DNA of 64,000 bases from positions 744,001-808,000 of the forward strand of contig JAMXDE010000006.1 in the NCBI GenBank assembly GCA_026770025.1. Reading direction: 5' to 3'. The notes beneath the pieces are model-generated. The model did no database searches and was not told the origin of the DNA. It saw nothing but the letters and a program-made list of their open reading frames with translations. The stretch comes from Craspedostauros australis (taxonomy: Eukaryota; Bacillariophyta; Bacillariophyceae; Mastogloiales; Achnanthaceae). Each line of letters opens with the position of its first letter. Positions within the stretch are counted from its first letter, which is position 1. Shown here in pieces: positions 41,488 through 54,656 of the stretch. Both the position numbers and the translations under genes were made by a program.

Positions 41488-42264
41488 ATGAATGTGAGCA
41501 TGCCGTCGCTGAAAGCTGCCGGTGCCAGAGCCTTCGCAAGCCTGCGCCAAGCTGGTTCGGGTGATCTCGTCGCATGTTGCAAACGCCGCCATCTTCCTGG
41601 TGATGGCAGCTTCAACATGCGCACGGCAAGCATGGCAAGGCCCATGCCCACGTCAAGGATCGATCGATCAAGCGGGGTTGGTGCCGGCGTTGGATACAGG
41701 ACAACAGCCTCCGTTGGACCCCGGATGGGTGTCCCTGTCACCAGATGCCTTTCGGTCGATATGACGAACGGATGGACTATTCGAGATTCATTCTCGGCAT
41801 TCCAGCATCGCCGCAGCTCGTCATCATCGTCATCATCAACAACATCATCATCATCGCCAGCACCAACATTGACGAATGACGATGAATCCAAGGACCCAGC
41901 ATCAAATACGTCAAGCGACGATGCGTCGACTGCCGACTCATTCACGGACGTCCCAGGTTCAAAAGCCGGGGGCAAGAAACTGGCCATCGTCTTCACCTGC
42001 AACGTTTGCGACACAAGGTCCGCGAAGCAATTCACGGAACATGCCTACACGAATGGCGTCGTCATCGTGCAGTGTCCCAAATGCAACAGCCGGCATCTAA
42101 TCGCAGATAATCTGGGCATGTTCACGGACGACGAGGAATGGACGATTGAAGGAGCCATGGACAAGATGGGTCAATCCGTCACGCGCGTCACCGACGATAA
42201 CGTGATGGAGCTGACGTTGGAAGATGTCGTGGGGGAGATTCCTCGATCACCGACCAAAACGTGA
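41488..42264 (+). CDS. ZIM17: DNL-type zinc finger protein Zim17/Hep1/DNLZ, mtHsp70 escort
   Basis: The 258-aa product ends in a DNL zinc finger: C171-x2-C174 and C196-x2-C199 hold one zinc ion, and HLIADNLGMF is the family signature (usually DNLGW; here Met replaces Trp). This protein keeps mitochondrial Hsp70 soluble and supports protein import and folding in the matrix; algal and plant paralogues also act in plastids. The N-terminus (MNVSMPSLKAAGARAFASLRQ) is an acid-free amphipathic presequence, followed by a Ser/Asp-rich disordered linker with a TCATCATCG-type poly-Ser run (41818-41860). Longer than yeast Zim17 because of that linker. Single exon. The stop lies only 133 bp from the stop of the convergent MGNCQS gene. 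Confidence 0.93.
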   Translation: MNVSMPSLKAAGARAFASLRQAGSGDLVACCKRRHLPGDGSFNMRTASMARPMPTSRIDRSSGVGAGVGYRTTASVGPRMGVPVTRCLSVDMTNGWTIRDSFSAFQHRRSSSSSSSSTTSSSSPAPTLTNDDESKDPASNTSSDDASTADSFTDVPGSKAGGKKLAIVFTCNVCDTRSAKQFTEHAYTNGVVIVQCPKCNSRHLIADNLGMFTDDEEWTIEGAMDKMGQSVTRVTDDNVMELTLEDVVGEIPRSPTKT

Positions 42265-42397
42265 CTCTAGAGAGAGTACTCAACTCCACTCAACTCAACC
42301 CTGTGCTACTCTACTCTACTCCATCGTCGTGAAAATTGTAATTCTAATGGAGCAATATTGTTAGCGGGACGAGAAAAGCAATTTTGACGGAACGACC

Positions 42398-45300
42398 TTA
42401 GCTATTTGCGATGCTCTTGCGACGTTTGTCTTTCTTCTCCTTCGTCGATCCCTTCTTTTTCTTTTTGGAGCTGCTGCTGGAAACCGCAGCTGATGCATCC
42501 TTGTTCTCCTTCTTGGAGCGCTTCTTGTCTTTGTCTGATCTGTGCGACACCTTGGCGCTGGATCGCCTCTCCGACTCCTTCCGCTTGTGCTTTTTGTGGC
42601 TCTTGTCCTTCTTTGATTTCGTAGAAACAGAGGACGTGCGTCGGAGATGGGCCTTGGAATCGCGCAGGTATTCCGGAGCTTGCTCGTCCGAATCGACTGA
42701 AGCGCTCCGGGACAGCACCTTGTTCATGGATCGCAGTGACTGACGCAATCCCTGCGGATACTCCACCACCGAATGCTCCGTCTGGCTATCCGGGCTATCC
42801 GTGGAAGACCTTTCCGTTTCGCCCCCGTCTTCGCTGGTCTCCTTCGATCCATGTTTGTTAATCTTATCTTGACCAGTTTTCAAGACATCGGCTTCGTTGG
42901 CATTGATCATCACGATGACTTCTGAATCGCTGCTGCTGTCGGAGGTGTTGGCCGCCCGCGAGGCACCGCTGCCAACCCCGGGCAGCACGGGCATCGGCGA
43001 TGACGCATCGTTCTCGAATTGTATTCGTTGCGATTTCTGTCGTTCCCCCATTGATCGTGGCGAGACGATTTTCTGACGCGTCCCATGATCAGAAACTCTG
43101 CGGAGTGGAGCGCTGGACGATTGAGGATCCCTTTCTTCGCCCCCTTGCGATTTATTCTTCCTGATGTCTGGGTGTTCATTGGCAACGGTTGATGACTGCT
43201 TCAGCGACCTCCGAGAGGACGGTTTGCCTTCATCGGTCTTGTCCTTCACTTTGCTTTTTCTGCTGCTCTTGCTCTTGCTTCGGCTCCTACCGCTGTTGCT
43301 GTTTGTATTTCCCTTTGATTCTGACTTGCGTTTCTTCTTATCCTTGTCCCTGTCCTTGTCTCTCTTCTTCGACTTATGTTTCCTCTCCTTGTCCTTCTTC
43401 TTTGAGGATTTGCGATGGCTGCGCTTCGAGACAGAGTCGTGATTGGAAGCCGAGGCCAAACCACTGGGAGTCTTCGGTGATGTCTCAGCAACTGGTTCAG
43501 CGCCTGTCTTCTTCGCCTGGTTGTCATTTTCAGCAGACCCTTCCAATAACGGCGGGCCTTTTATTGCGGCCATCTTGTTCTTCTTTGGCTTGCCCTTCGC
43601 GTCGTCACCCCGGAAGCACTTCGCCAGCGTTATGGGCGAAATGTTCCCATCGTCGTGTTGCACCTCGAGCTGCATGCCTGTGTGAAATCCGTCCTTCAAC
43701 AATGTGGCTAAGTTGCCCGCTGCAGCATCGCCGGCCTCCTTATCCTTAATTTTGGCCTCGGTAGTAGGCGATGAAGTATCGTTCTCTGCCTTCGACTTTT
43801 GTTCCTGTTGACGTTGACGTTGCTGTTCGGCCTCCGCTTGCGCTTGTTCACGTCTGGTGACGATCTCCACATGCTTGGCCTGCAACATCGTGCGCACTTT
43901 CACGATCAAACTCGGCAATTCTTTCTCCTTGACGTTCAACAGCGGGATCGACGATCGTCGTCGCAACATCGGGCGGGTACCACGGCCTGATCGTGGCGTG
44001 TTTTCAGGCGTTTGCTGGTCGATCGGGATGATGATGGACGCGTCCTCCCATTGCTGGACTTGCACCATTCGCAATGCCATCTGCTTGGCCCATTGCTTGC
44101 CATCGATGGTGCTGGTTCTCAGATCGTGTGCTTCATCCATTTCGTCAGAATCGTCAATGTCATCGGAAGAGGGTTCCATGCCGCCTTTCCAGTTCAGGAT
44201 CTGTGTCTTCTTGGTCCATTCCTGCTTGTTCGATTGCAGCTCTTGGATGGCAAATATGATGTTGGCCATGCTTTTGCGTTGTCTTGAGCCAGTGACCTTC
44301 TCGGAGGAACAGATGCGGCACATGTTCATGGACGGGTATTGTTCTTTGGTGCAGTCTGCGGGATATGTTGATTTCTGAGACCCGAAAGCTGACTCTGATG
44401 ACGACAGCGGTGCAACTTGCGTTTTGCTCAGCAGCGGATCATCTTCGCGCGGGTAATGCGTGATGAATTGATTCGGATGCCGCATGCAGCAACCGTTGGA
44501 TAGAAGCACGCCCAATGCCTTTTGAATCATCGAGGCATCATCATTGGTTTCATCATTGGCTTCATCAATGGTTTCATCATTGCTTTCAGTTGCAGTCTCA
44601 TTCCCCCTTTCGTCTGCATTTGCGTGTGACGCCGCGCGTGATGTCTGTGGTGCGCCTTCTCCCGGCCCTTCATTCTGAGCGTCATCATGATGAAACGATG
44701 CCTCCCATCTCAGTTCGGTCTCACTGGATTCCTTCTTGACATCATCTATCATGCCCGCATCAGTCCATTCGGACATGGAGGGTATGGCGTTGATTTGCGG
44801 CTGAGAATGCTCCGAGTTCTGCGTGGAATGTTGCATGGAGTTCGACCTCCTCTGCTGAGGCGTCGATGGCGACGCTGCTGGTGGCACGGCAGGCGATGTG
44901 GTCAGCTTTTCAATGAGGGACTGCGGTGGTCGCTTCTTCAGCGTGAACGCTGATGACGTGGTCGAATGCTGCGATGATTTCATATCCAGCGACTGACGGG
45001 TTGAATTTGATTTGTTGACATCGGCCTTCGATGACGCCGATAATCGTCGTGCCGCGACTGGTGCTTGCTGTTGCTGTTGCGCTTGCTCTGCAGCTTTAAG
45101 ATCCGCACTACCCTGGTGGTTTGCGACGCGCAATGTAGCATCGCTGGCGGTTGGAGCAGGCGGGGTGGCTGATGGCTCGGACCGTTTGCGGCGAACCGGC
45201 GCCTGTTCCGACGTGTTGGCAACTTTGCTCAGATCAAACGTCATGATTTGTGCGGTGGCATCGTTCTGCTCGCCGTCATTGTTCACGTCGTCTTCCGTGT

Positions 45301-47143
45301 CGCTGACAAGGCCATCGCCTTCATCGCCGCTTTCCAAGGTGACGACTTCGTAACTCACATCATCCTCAATCGTGACCTCGTCGTAATCAGAATCCGTCTC
45401 CGTGCCCACCTCCGATTCCTGGCCGCTGGATTGATGCTGGAGCTCGGTCTGCTGCTGCTCCATGAATTGGAGGTACGAATTCTGCGCCTGTTGCTGCTGT
45501 AGATACCGCTCGTACTCTTCATCATCAATGACTTGTTCTTCGTAGGAAAACTCGCTGGTGCTGAAGGGTTTGGGTGGTGCGTTGTGTGCGCTGTCGCCAT
45601 CTCGTCTTGTTGCATTTGCTTTGGCTTGAACAGCTCTTTGTTTGGCAACCACGGTTGTGCCAGGATTGAGCTGCTGCCTCTCCTTGCCACCATTTTCGCC
45701 ATTCTCATCGTTATCACTGAGCGTGACTTCGTCGTACGACAATTCCGATGATTGCCGTGGAAGTGACAATCGCGGTTGCGCAGCTGAAGAAGAAGAAGCA
45801 GGTGGCGAAGCTTCCGTTGCTGGAGTTCCGGGTTTGGCAGGTTCCGGGGCTGGCCGATGGGTCTGTTTCTGTTTCTGTTTGGTCGCAGCAGGGCGGTTTG
45901 GTGTTTGGGGTTGCGACGAGAGCTGACGCAGTATGTCATGAGACGACGACGGTATGGCGGCGTTACCGATATCGTCGTCATCTTCGCAATTGATGCTCAT
46001 GGAGTACTCGCTGCTGCCGGAGAATGAGGAATCGAAGTTGCTGCGTTGCGATGCGCTGATGGGTTGCATGGGCTTGTGCAGACGGAATTGGTTGTCGCGA
46101 GGAGCCGTGCGTGGAGGGCTCTTGCTTTTCTTATCGCTATTCCTGGAGTTCTTTGCTGTGGTCTGCGTCGACTGGGGCCTAGTGACTTGCGTTGGTTGTT
46201 GCCTTTGTGTTTGCCTTTGTGGTTGTCTTTGCCTCTGTATCTGTATCTGTTTGCTTGTCTGCACCTGTGCCTGTGCCTGTGCATGCAGTTTTGTTTGCGA
46301 TTGCGGCTGCAGCGATGAATTCGATGTGTTTGCCGTTGCAGCTGTGGAAGATGAGACTTGCTGCTTGTCATGCGATGCGATGCGTGCGAGCGATCAGAGG
46401 GCAAAAGTGAGAGAAGTGAGAGGAATGGAATGCACAGAGATGCACCTTGATTAATAGTTGGCGATGCACACGACATACAAGGCACGAGACGCAAGGTACT
46501 ATGCATATGAGCTACAGGTCGGAGTCCCCAAACCACAAACGCAAGTAACCGCGGAAGGGCGGAGTCGTATTCCACACTCCAAGCGTCGATGGCATGGTGC
46601 GAACAAGCTCTGGTGGCTTACCTTCAGTGGTTGCTGGCGCTGTTTTGGAGCAGGTCTTGCCTGTTGCGGTTGCTGTTGCTGTTTAGGTTGCCGCTGCATT
46701 TGTTGTTGTCCATTCGATTGGCCTTGCCTTCCCTGCGAGGGCGGGGCCGTCCTTCGCACCGGCTGTTGCTGTGCTTGTTGCTGTGATCGTTGCTGTGTCG
46801 GTGGTGCCATCTCGCTGGAATGCTGCTGCATCACCGGCCTCCCATCCGCGGCTTGGCCTGGAGATCGTGACTGATCCGCATGGTTGGGAGACGGCAGCCG
46901 GTCCCTCTGCGGCTGTCGTATCTGCTGCTGCTGCTGCTGCTGAATATGCTGTTGCTGCTGAATATGTTGGTGGTGATTATGTTGCTGTTGATTGTGCAGC
47001 TGATGCTGCGGACTACCTTGAAGCCCCGGCTTGCCACGAGGAGGCGTGCCATTGCGCTGAACCTGATGAGGCTGCGCTGCGGCTTGTTCTAGAGACACTG
47101 GCGGCGGCGGCGACGGCGACGATTCTGATTGACAGTTCCCCAT
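42398..47143 (-). CDS. Large disordered protein with myristoylation-type N-terminus MGNCQS, two exons, unknown function
   Basis: Exon 1 is 47143-46622 (174 codons); a 261-bp intron (donor AAG|GTAAGC, acceptor most likely AGCAG| at 46361) leads to exon 2, 46360-42398. Total about 1494 aa. I recognise no named family. The start MGNCQSES fits dual acylation: Gly2 myristoylation plus Cys4 palmitoylation, hence membrane anchoring. Residues 20-250 are Gln/His/Pro-rich. Acidic repeats (EVTLSDNDENGE, DDEEYERYLQ, DYDEVTIEDD) follow. A more ordered centre (about 790-1000) holds GCCMRHPNQF and MCRICSSEKVTGSRQRKSMANIIFAIQELQ, a possible Cys/His metal site, then KQWAKQMALRMVQVQQWEDASIIIP and a coiled coil. 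The last third is Ser/Lys/Arg/Asp-rich with SKKKDKERKHKSKK-like runs. The exon link is inferred from splice sites and shared composition; the alternative is two separate genes. Confidence 0.76.
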
Positions 47144-47592
47144 CGTGCCTTGCAGAAGGCCTCAGCAACCCTTCGCCCGTCTCGTCGGTAGCCTGGTGGT
47201 TGTGTCCAACCTTTGCCGGTGTCTTCGCCTTGTTCTTTCGCTGGCTCTTGCGCTCTGCAGGGACGGCATACGCTGGATGCGCTGAATGTGTTGAGCGCGA
47301 TCAATGCGATCAATACAATGGACGCTTCTGTTTGATGCTGGGCGTCCGAACACACCGTGATGAATGGATGGACGGGTGCAAGTTGGTGGATGCAAGTTGG
47401 TGGATGCAAGTTGGTGGATGCAAGTTGATGCAAGTTGGTGGATGGACAGATGAATGGATGGATGAAAGGTTCGGCCGCGTTTCCAGTTTTTTGCGTTCCT
47501 CTCTCGTCTGTTGTTCCCTCCAGCTCCAGAGATCACACAAAAGCCTCGCAGATCGTATTCGATTCCATCACCTTCACAGTAGTAGAGGAGCC
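47144..47592. other. 5' flank of the MGNCQS gene up to the TTAA element
   Basis: No gene. It carries the 14-bp tandem repeat described separately. It ends at the TTAA that borders the 7-kb element. Confidence 0.6.
47378..47443. repeat. 14-bp tandem repeat (GCAAGTTGGTGGAT)
   Basis: Three exact consecutive copies at 47378-47419, a partial copy at 47420, then one more exact copy at 47430-47443. It lies about 240 bp upstream of the MGNCQS start codon. Confidence 0.9.
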
Positions 47593-47596
47593 TTAA

Positions 47597-47635
47597 GACC
47601 CCATTCAGGATAGAAACGTACGTTTTTGCGGATTT
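47597..47635 (+). repeat. Left terminal inverted repeat of the 7-kb element
   Basis: 39 bp; it differs from the reverse complement of 54618-54656 at two positions (second base and the base before CGTACG). Confidence 0.88.
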
Positions 47636-48499
47636 TTAAGATAAGCACTTAGATCATCCTATTATGTTGCATAGAGTATATGAGTGAAGTTACAAGATCC
47701 TGGGCCTTATAGTTAAAAAGTTTATATTTTTCGCATTAGTCTACGACTAGAAACGTTGAGCATGCGGACGTTGAGAGGCACGTAGGGTTCGGAATCGCCA
47801 GTCGTGCTTCGGCTCGCTGTCCAGTCGTGTCCATCATCGGCGCTCTCGCATTTCGCACGGGTGAGACGGTTGGGTGCGAAGAAATGATGAGGATTGCGCA
47901 GTGGCGGCAGGCTTGCTGCGGCCGATGCTTCGTCTGGGCTGCCGATCAGGCATCGCAATCCAGAGTTGTGGGTTGGTGGGTAATCCAGATCTTGATGCCC
48001 AGCTTGACTTCCACACTGCTTTGTTCTCTGTTCTGCTGCTATTCACGGCCATCGTTGGCTTCTGGCCGTTGTTCATCTGCTTTGCTCTTGGCTTTTTGTT
48101 TCAGTGTCAATTACTTGATTCTTCCGAATTGAACGCAGTTTTGTGTATTTTCCCGTTTCCGGAGACGCATGATTTTCTTGTTCTCAACGTATTTCACGTT
48201 TTGGACGAGAACAAAGGCCTGACGTCATCAAATATTGATTCCAAATTTCTGATTTCTGATCATGTGTCGGCGAGAGGTGTTCTCCACGATAGTGTTTGAA
48301 TTTTCAGTGACCAATCAATTCTTCTCGATGTAGCATAATATCTTCACGAAAGAGGGACAGACCTTGTATTTGGCAGTGAATACCAGCAGCAGTTGGGGTC
48401 TTGGTGGGAGAGAGTGCAACTCGTGATCCTGTTGTGTTGGGTGCAATCTCTCCAAGTTCGCCAACCTCTATCGCACCCACACACCACAAGCTACGATTC

Positions 48500-48500
48500 C

Positions 48501-48534
<34 letters not shown>

Positions 48535-48540
48535 ACAATC
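48500..48540. repeat. (AAC)n microsatellite inside the element
   Basis: About 13 AAC units with one G interruption. Confidence 0.85.
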
Positions 48541-51500
48541 TAACCACAAAAGCAGCTCCTGAAGAATCTGCGTTGTGACCGCCAGTTGTCATGATCAGAG
48601 ATTGTTCCATGGAAGCAATTGAAAGTGCAACTGGCATTCATTACTGAATTCATTGTTGGGGGCAACACGCATCTTGCACACTCAAAATTTGTCACTCTGC
48701 CTGGGAAACCTTTGACCGCGCGAGATGTTTGCGCTCCGCGCGTGCAACACTTGTGATGTTGACATCTGTCGAAGGACCACTTTCGATTTGCATTGTCCAC
48801 GTCGCGTGCAATGATTGGTGTAAAAACAAGTCCATTTGGTCGAGGGTTGTGACATGTTGGTGATTCCTTCGGTCTCTCTTGGGTCATTCATCCAAGGACT
48901 GTCGGATGAAGGATCAGGCATGTGCTGCCGGGATCGATCAGTGTTTGCAGATCAAGATGGTGGCACTCAAGTATCAGATCGGTGTTGCCCCTGGCATCTG
49001 GCCTAGCATGAGTATCCATTTGATTTTCATTCTTTCCATGCTTTGTGACCGACGGCAAAGGTATGAGCTTAATGCTCAACTCGATTGCAGCGGACAATGA
49101 TGGCGATAGTAGTATTCAATGACATGAAAGTTGCTGGATGGTCCAAGTGTTGAGGGTTCGCACACAGCAGTATAGCATGATGCATGCCATGCAACAGAGA
49201 TGAAGAACAACTCCAACGCAATACGCACCATGTGGTGTCAGAGTCTGAGCCACGAATGCAATGTTCCCATACACGCACAATGCCATCACCGATGCACTTA
49301 CCTGGTGCAGGGCACCCCATCTTCTGCATGCTTTTTGCAATCCTCCCATCAACCCTCTTCCGGTGTCGCCTTGCGCATGTGGACGACTGACCCATAGAAG
49401 CAACGTCTGCACGAGGCAACCGATCTTGCGATCGGCGTATTCCAACAACAATGGACCCCACATGACAGGGTATGTGAGCAGTCATCTCCCCTCTTCCAAT
49501 ATCTTCTCCTCACTTCTTTCCATCGTCAGGCGCACCCTGACACAAAGTCGGCATACGTCTCAAGTCTAGTGTATGCCATCTGGGATCTGTGCGCATTATC
49601 AACATCTAGATCGAAATTAGGTACCCATCTCCCATGACTGAAACGTGATTCACTATTTTTGATTCGACTCGATTTGAGAGTATAGTCGAGTGAGTCTTGA
49701 TACACGATTGATATTCGGTCACTACGGTCATCGAGCATGACGTAGGCACTGACATCATCGTATGACGTCAGAGGATCGGTCATTGTGATCCTCGGAATCG
49801 AGATTATGTTTTAGTCATGGTACACTGACCTGTCTAGCCATGCCGAGTGCATCATCGAGCACGTGGCAACAATACTTAGGATCCAGAACAACATCGTCAG
49901 AGGTGATGCATGCACCTTGTCGACGTAGACGGATCAATCCATATGTGATCAAACAGAGATCAAGATTAGGCAAGACCAGGAGAGATGAAGAAAGACCCAA
50001 AGGCAAGAATAACACGGAGTATCGTGTAGATCAACATACCATCTTGGGCAATGTTTTAGAAAAGACTGCAAGAGAAACCACAAGGTAATCGAGCAGCACG
50101 TTAGCAACCGTGCATTAGGCACCATCATTAGAAATAGGAGATCATCATCTCATAATCCAAACTCAATCATCAATTGAACACAACCTATTAGAACAACAAC
50201 AAACACCAAACATCTCCAACTCCACCTGACGGATTGATCACCCTGGCGGCGTAGTAAGTGCAGTGTTTGGTGCTCCCCTCTTGTCCTGTGTGTAATTGCT
50301 GATTATCACGCATGGCCAGAGTAGGAAGGCATAATATGGCCAAGGCCCAAGCTCCAACTACATGGCAACCAACTTGTGTACGTTGCTGCTGCGTATTCTG
50401 GTGTATGCAGAGCCTGACAGGACTGTTTCCATGACTGCACCGAATGCTGATCGCTGGATGCACTAAAACACTGACATCGGCGCGTGTGTAGAGGCAGCAT
50501 CTTTGCCCAGTCGCCAACAGCCAAGTTTTCGCAACCTGGGCACATTCCATGCAGACATATAGATGCGGCGCATCGCTAGTCCCATGCATTGTTGCCTCCT
50601 CCTCATGCTTGTAGCCTGCGTTGCAACACATCTCACCTATTCTAGTCATTCAATGCTGCCAACACGGATACCCTGGGCAGCCAACGCGCTCTCGTGGTAT
50701 GATCGTTGCTCGTTGCATGTGACCTTCGCCGAGTTTCTGCCAAGTATTTGAACGGATTGACTGATGACAATCATGAGCCAAAAGAATTGATTCTGATGGT
50801 GCAGAGGCCATCAGCAATGAACCGCGACTGTGCTCATGGCATACCATTTCACTGTTGCCATTGCCCTCGTCATGGCGCATTCGACGTGTTCCATTCTCCA
50901 ATGATGCAGGTTGGGCATAAAGCCCGACGCACAGGCTCGCATCAGCAATCTGACCACCACACATATGCGAATGAGCTCGGTTGTGATGTGTTTTCCTCAA
51001 CTCTCGTGTCGGTTGTACTGCATCTTCTTTCGGCTGTCTATCACTGTGGCGAACTCCTCGCACAATGGACACCACAGCTGGTGCTTGAGTTTTGTTCTCC
51101 TGATGAGGTGGGGTCAGAGTTTAATAGAGATGGAGGGATTCACAATGACTGCTGCAAGGATAGACTTGAACGGCAGTTGCAAATCTTGCCGTATTCGCTT
51201 GTAGGATGGCCAGTCAATCATGAGAGCCTTCATTTCCGTTCGGTGCGCTTACATCAACTACCTTGGCCCCATGTGTTCATCCGCATCCTTGGGGGCATCG
51301 TCTGTGCTTTCTTTGTGGGCTACTGCCTGTACTTTTCTTGTCCCCACTTCCGCTTCCACGTTCTTCATGATCTTTGCTTTCAGCTTATTCGCACAATGCT
51401 TTATTCACCTGATACATTTTCTGATTAGTCCGTCCTGGTATGTGCTGAAACGTCTTTTCCTCCAGACACATGATTATTGGCATAAGAGACACACTAGAGA

Positions 51501-54500
51501 ACATCAGAGATTCGGTCTGGCCACCACCTGGCAATCATGTGACGCCAAGTTTAACTTGATCTACTTCCCAACTAAACCTGAAGTGACACCACCTTCAATG
51601 ACCTCAAGATTCATCAATGGAATGTGGAATCGACAGAGCCATGGAATGGTGATGAGTGACATGGACACAGGAGACGTCATTGCCACATCATGGGTCATCT
51701 CCACATCAGAACAAGATTGCAAAGATGCATGACCGAGAGCTGTCCTTGAACACAGCAACATGAGATACAACTCAATGAAGATAACATAGATTCAGAAGTC
51801 ACTCTACCCAATCAGTGCCTTCGTTACACCAGCTCATTGCCATCTTCCTGAAAGACTTGATCTCTCTTGACGGATTCGTGTGATTTCGCTGTTTACAATA
51901 ACAGGATAACACAGCTCCTCCACAGGCTGTTCTGACTCTTGAAGGTGGACAGAGGTGTTCAAATGCTCTCACACATGTGTGTGGATGGTCTTGCTGGACT
52001 CGTGAACACAACCACAGATGACCCATCTGGATCCTTCGAGATGGTACGTAACATTTTTGGAATTCACTCTGTGTTGATTGTTGTTGCTGAGCCAAGGCTG
52101 CTTCATCTGGAAGGAGAATAAGTTCAAAGAGGATAGGCTTGTTAGACTTGGTGCTTTGAAGATGGTTCTGGACAAGGGGCAAATGAGGGAGGATTCGAAT
52201 TCATCTTCCATGCTGCGACCATTGAGGTTGGGATCAGCAGGGAAGATGTGAGCTGATGCATCCTGGCAGTTCACATGGAAGACAGCATGACCAGGGGTCT
52301 GTGTGGAATGGAATAACACTGTCCCTGGTAGTTTATCATTGTGCACCTGGGACGGAAAGTTGTTGCACAAGTTGCTGTTCAAGGAAATCGCCTCCTTGGC
52401 AATGATAGGCGTCTGCATTCGTTCCCCGCGCAACCTTGTGGAAAATGCTACCGACATATGCCGATGAGCATCACGGACAGTGCCAACGTTCTGATTGCCC
52501 ATGGACCAATTTCAAAGGTTGTACATGGGGGAGAATCCAATTGGCAGTGAGCTCTTGTCATGGTCACAAGGTCACAATCATGTTGGCTGTGGAGGATGGG
52601 ACCCAGTTTGCTCAAATCCAGCCGACTTGGTGTTGCAAGGCAGTTCAAAGCCATTTCGATTGGCACTCCTTCCTTGTGGTTGTTGGAATCATGATGATAT
52701 CACCAGTTGCAGGAGTATTAGACCTTGTTTTGACATCTGGTGTCCTGAGCGTATATGGTGCATGGCACGGGCCACTGCTGTAAAAATGGTGGCAGGATGA
52801 GGAGGTGTGGCTGCAAGGAACCTTGCACAATGCCTCCTGCCTCCTCTTCTTGTTCCTGTTCCGCTGCTGCTGGAGTTGGCACGCCCTCTGTTGCGGATCG
52901 AATTGGTACTGCTGATCCTGATGTAATTAAGGATCCTGGTGCAGCCAAAGATATCAGGATTTGTACCAACAAAGGCACACAGTTCTTGCTGGAACCTGTC
53001 TTCTGTTGACACCAATGGCACAATAGCCAGCAACTCTCTCCAGTTTTGTACAGACTGCACAAAAGGGTGCATGGTTGATGTCTTGGCGTGCTCTTCACAA
53101 CAGGAGTAGATGAGATGATGCTGCTATTGCTGCTACTCAATCCTATTGGTTCTTCTCCAGCAACCTCCACGGTTCTGATGTATGTGCATGTTCCAAGGAT
53201 GTTGGTGGCTGGAGGCTTTGGATGCAGTCGTCATGATGGCCATGTTGTCTCTTGTGGCCACCTGCTTGCCTGCTGATGGTTGGATGGTTGGAGGGACGGA
53301 GGGAGGGACAATGCCATCTATTCGTGTATCGTGCAAGCTCACATGGGATGCTGTGAAAAGCATGGACCTGGCCTGGTAGAAGTATGATGGGTCTGTACAT
53401 GTATGGGAGAGCAGAATTGATGTGAGGTGTGTCTGTGGACGGATCTTTTCCCAGAGTATACCATGCTCAGCACCAACATTGCAATACGTTGGCAGTGCAT
53501 GCCAGGTTGACTACTTCCATGGGTGCATGGAAAAGTTGGTGGATGGATGGGCCAGCCCATGTGATAATGCTGGAATAGACTGTATTCCATGTCGAAGGCA
53601 AGGATGGCAACAGTCGAGAAAAACTGTCACACTCAACGCACCCTCCCACAGATCACCAGATGCAAAACGTTGAACGGATCATCCGATGTGACCGCAGCAG
53701 CCAAAAAAGCTGTCGCGGCTAGTAGCAGTCTGCCCTTGACTTTGCTTCCCCTGCAAAACCAGATACGAAACACTCTTTGGCTGATCTGCACCATCACTGG
53801 TTGTCCGATTCTCAGCAGAATGGTTTGACAGTAGAGCCCATTCTCGTGTTGTTTGTCTGCTCGATCCTTCAAAATGACAAATTCAACGTCTGTCCCACCA
53901 CCAGGATCAGAAGCACCAAAACGTGCTCTGACGCCAGATCATGCAAACGGAACCATGGAATTGGAAAAAATGTGGTCATTTGGTACCTTCTTCCAGCCCA
54001 AATCGTGTTGCGATTTGCACAATGATGGCTGCCACAACAGGAAAGGTCAAAATCAACCAACAAGCACTGAAACACAACAAAGGAAACAACACTGCCGCCA
54101 CCAGTATCTTTCCGCGTCGTGCCATCAGGTCAGCAAGGGGAGAGATGCAGGTTGCGCAGGACTTTGTATGTACAAACTAAGCTTAACATTAAATAGTATA
54201 ATATCATACAATATTTTGCATACCACAGGATAAGCCACTGTGATCCATTACATTATAGAATACTGTGTTGTGTGGTATTCGCAAGTGTTGCTGTTGCTGT
54301 GAACATGGACGTGCAGGAACGCTGCCACCAACGCTGTGCTGTTTGACACAACACACACACAAACGAGGAAGCACACAACAGAACCAAATCACCAACAACG
54401 CAAGGAATCAAGGCAACACCGAATCTGCGACAACGTCACCATCCACAACATTGGATTCCATTGCCGTCTGATATCGACCGTCAAAGACGTCATCAATTCT

Positions 54501-54617
54501 GTCTATGGCGAAGACAAGTCAGCCAGGTAGTTGTGTCGTAGAAGCTAGCTAAATGTATCTAACCCTAATGGACAACACGAAAAATCATGTTCTAAAAATA
54601 TCACGTGTTACGATGTC

Positions 54618-54656
54618 AAATCCGCAAAAACGTACGATTCTATCCTGAATGGGGCC
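54618..54656 (-). repeat. Right terminal inverted repeat of the 7-kb element
   Basis: Reverse-complement partner of 47597-47635, 37 of 39 positions identical by eye. Confidence 0.88.

Noticed and set aside
50706-52502. Frames of 240, 170 and 177 codons inside the TTAA element as a transposase
   Set aside because: I looked for the DDE/piggyBac landmarks (conserved Asp blocks, C-terminal Cys-rich finger) in all frames and found none that hold together; a translated search is needed before naming a transposase.
53941-54530. Possible two-exon basic protein near the right end of the element
   Set aside because: A frame ending in a GTATGT donor is suggestive, but the nearest acceptors do not restore the downstream frame at 54336-54530.
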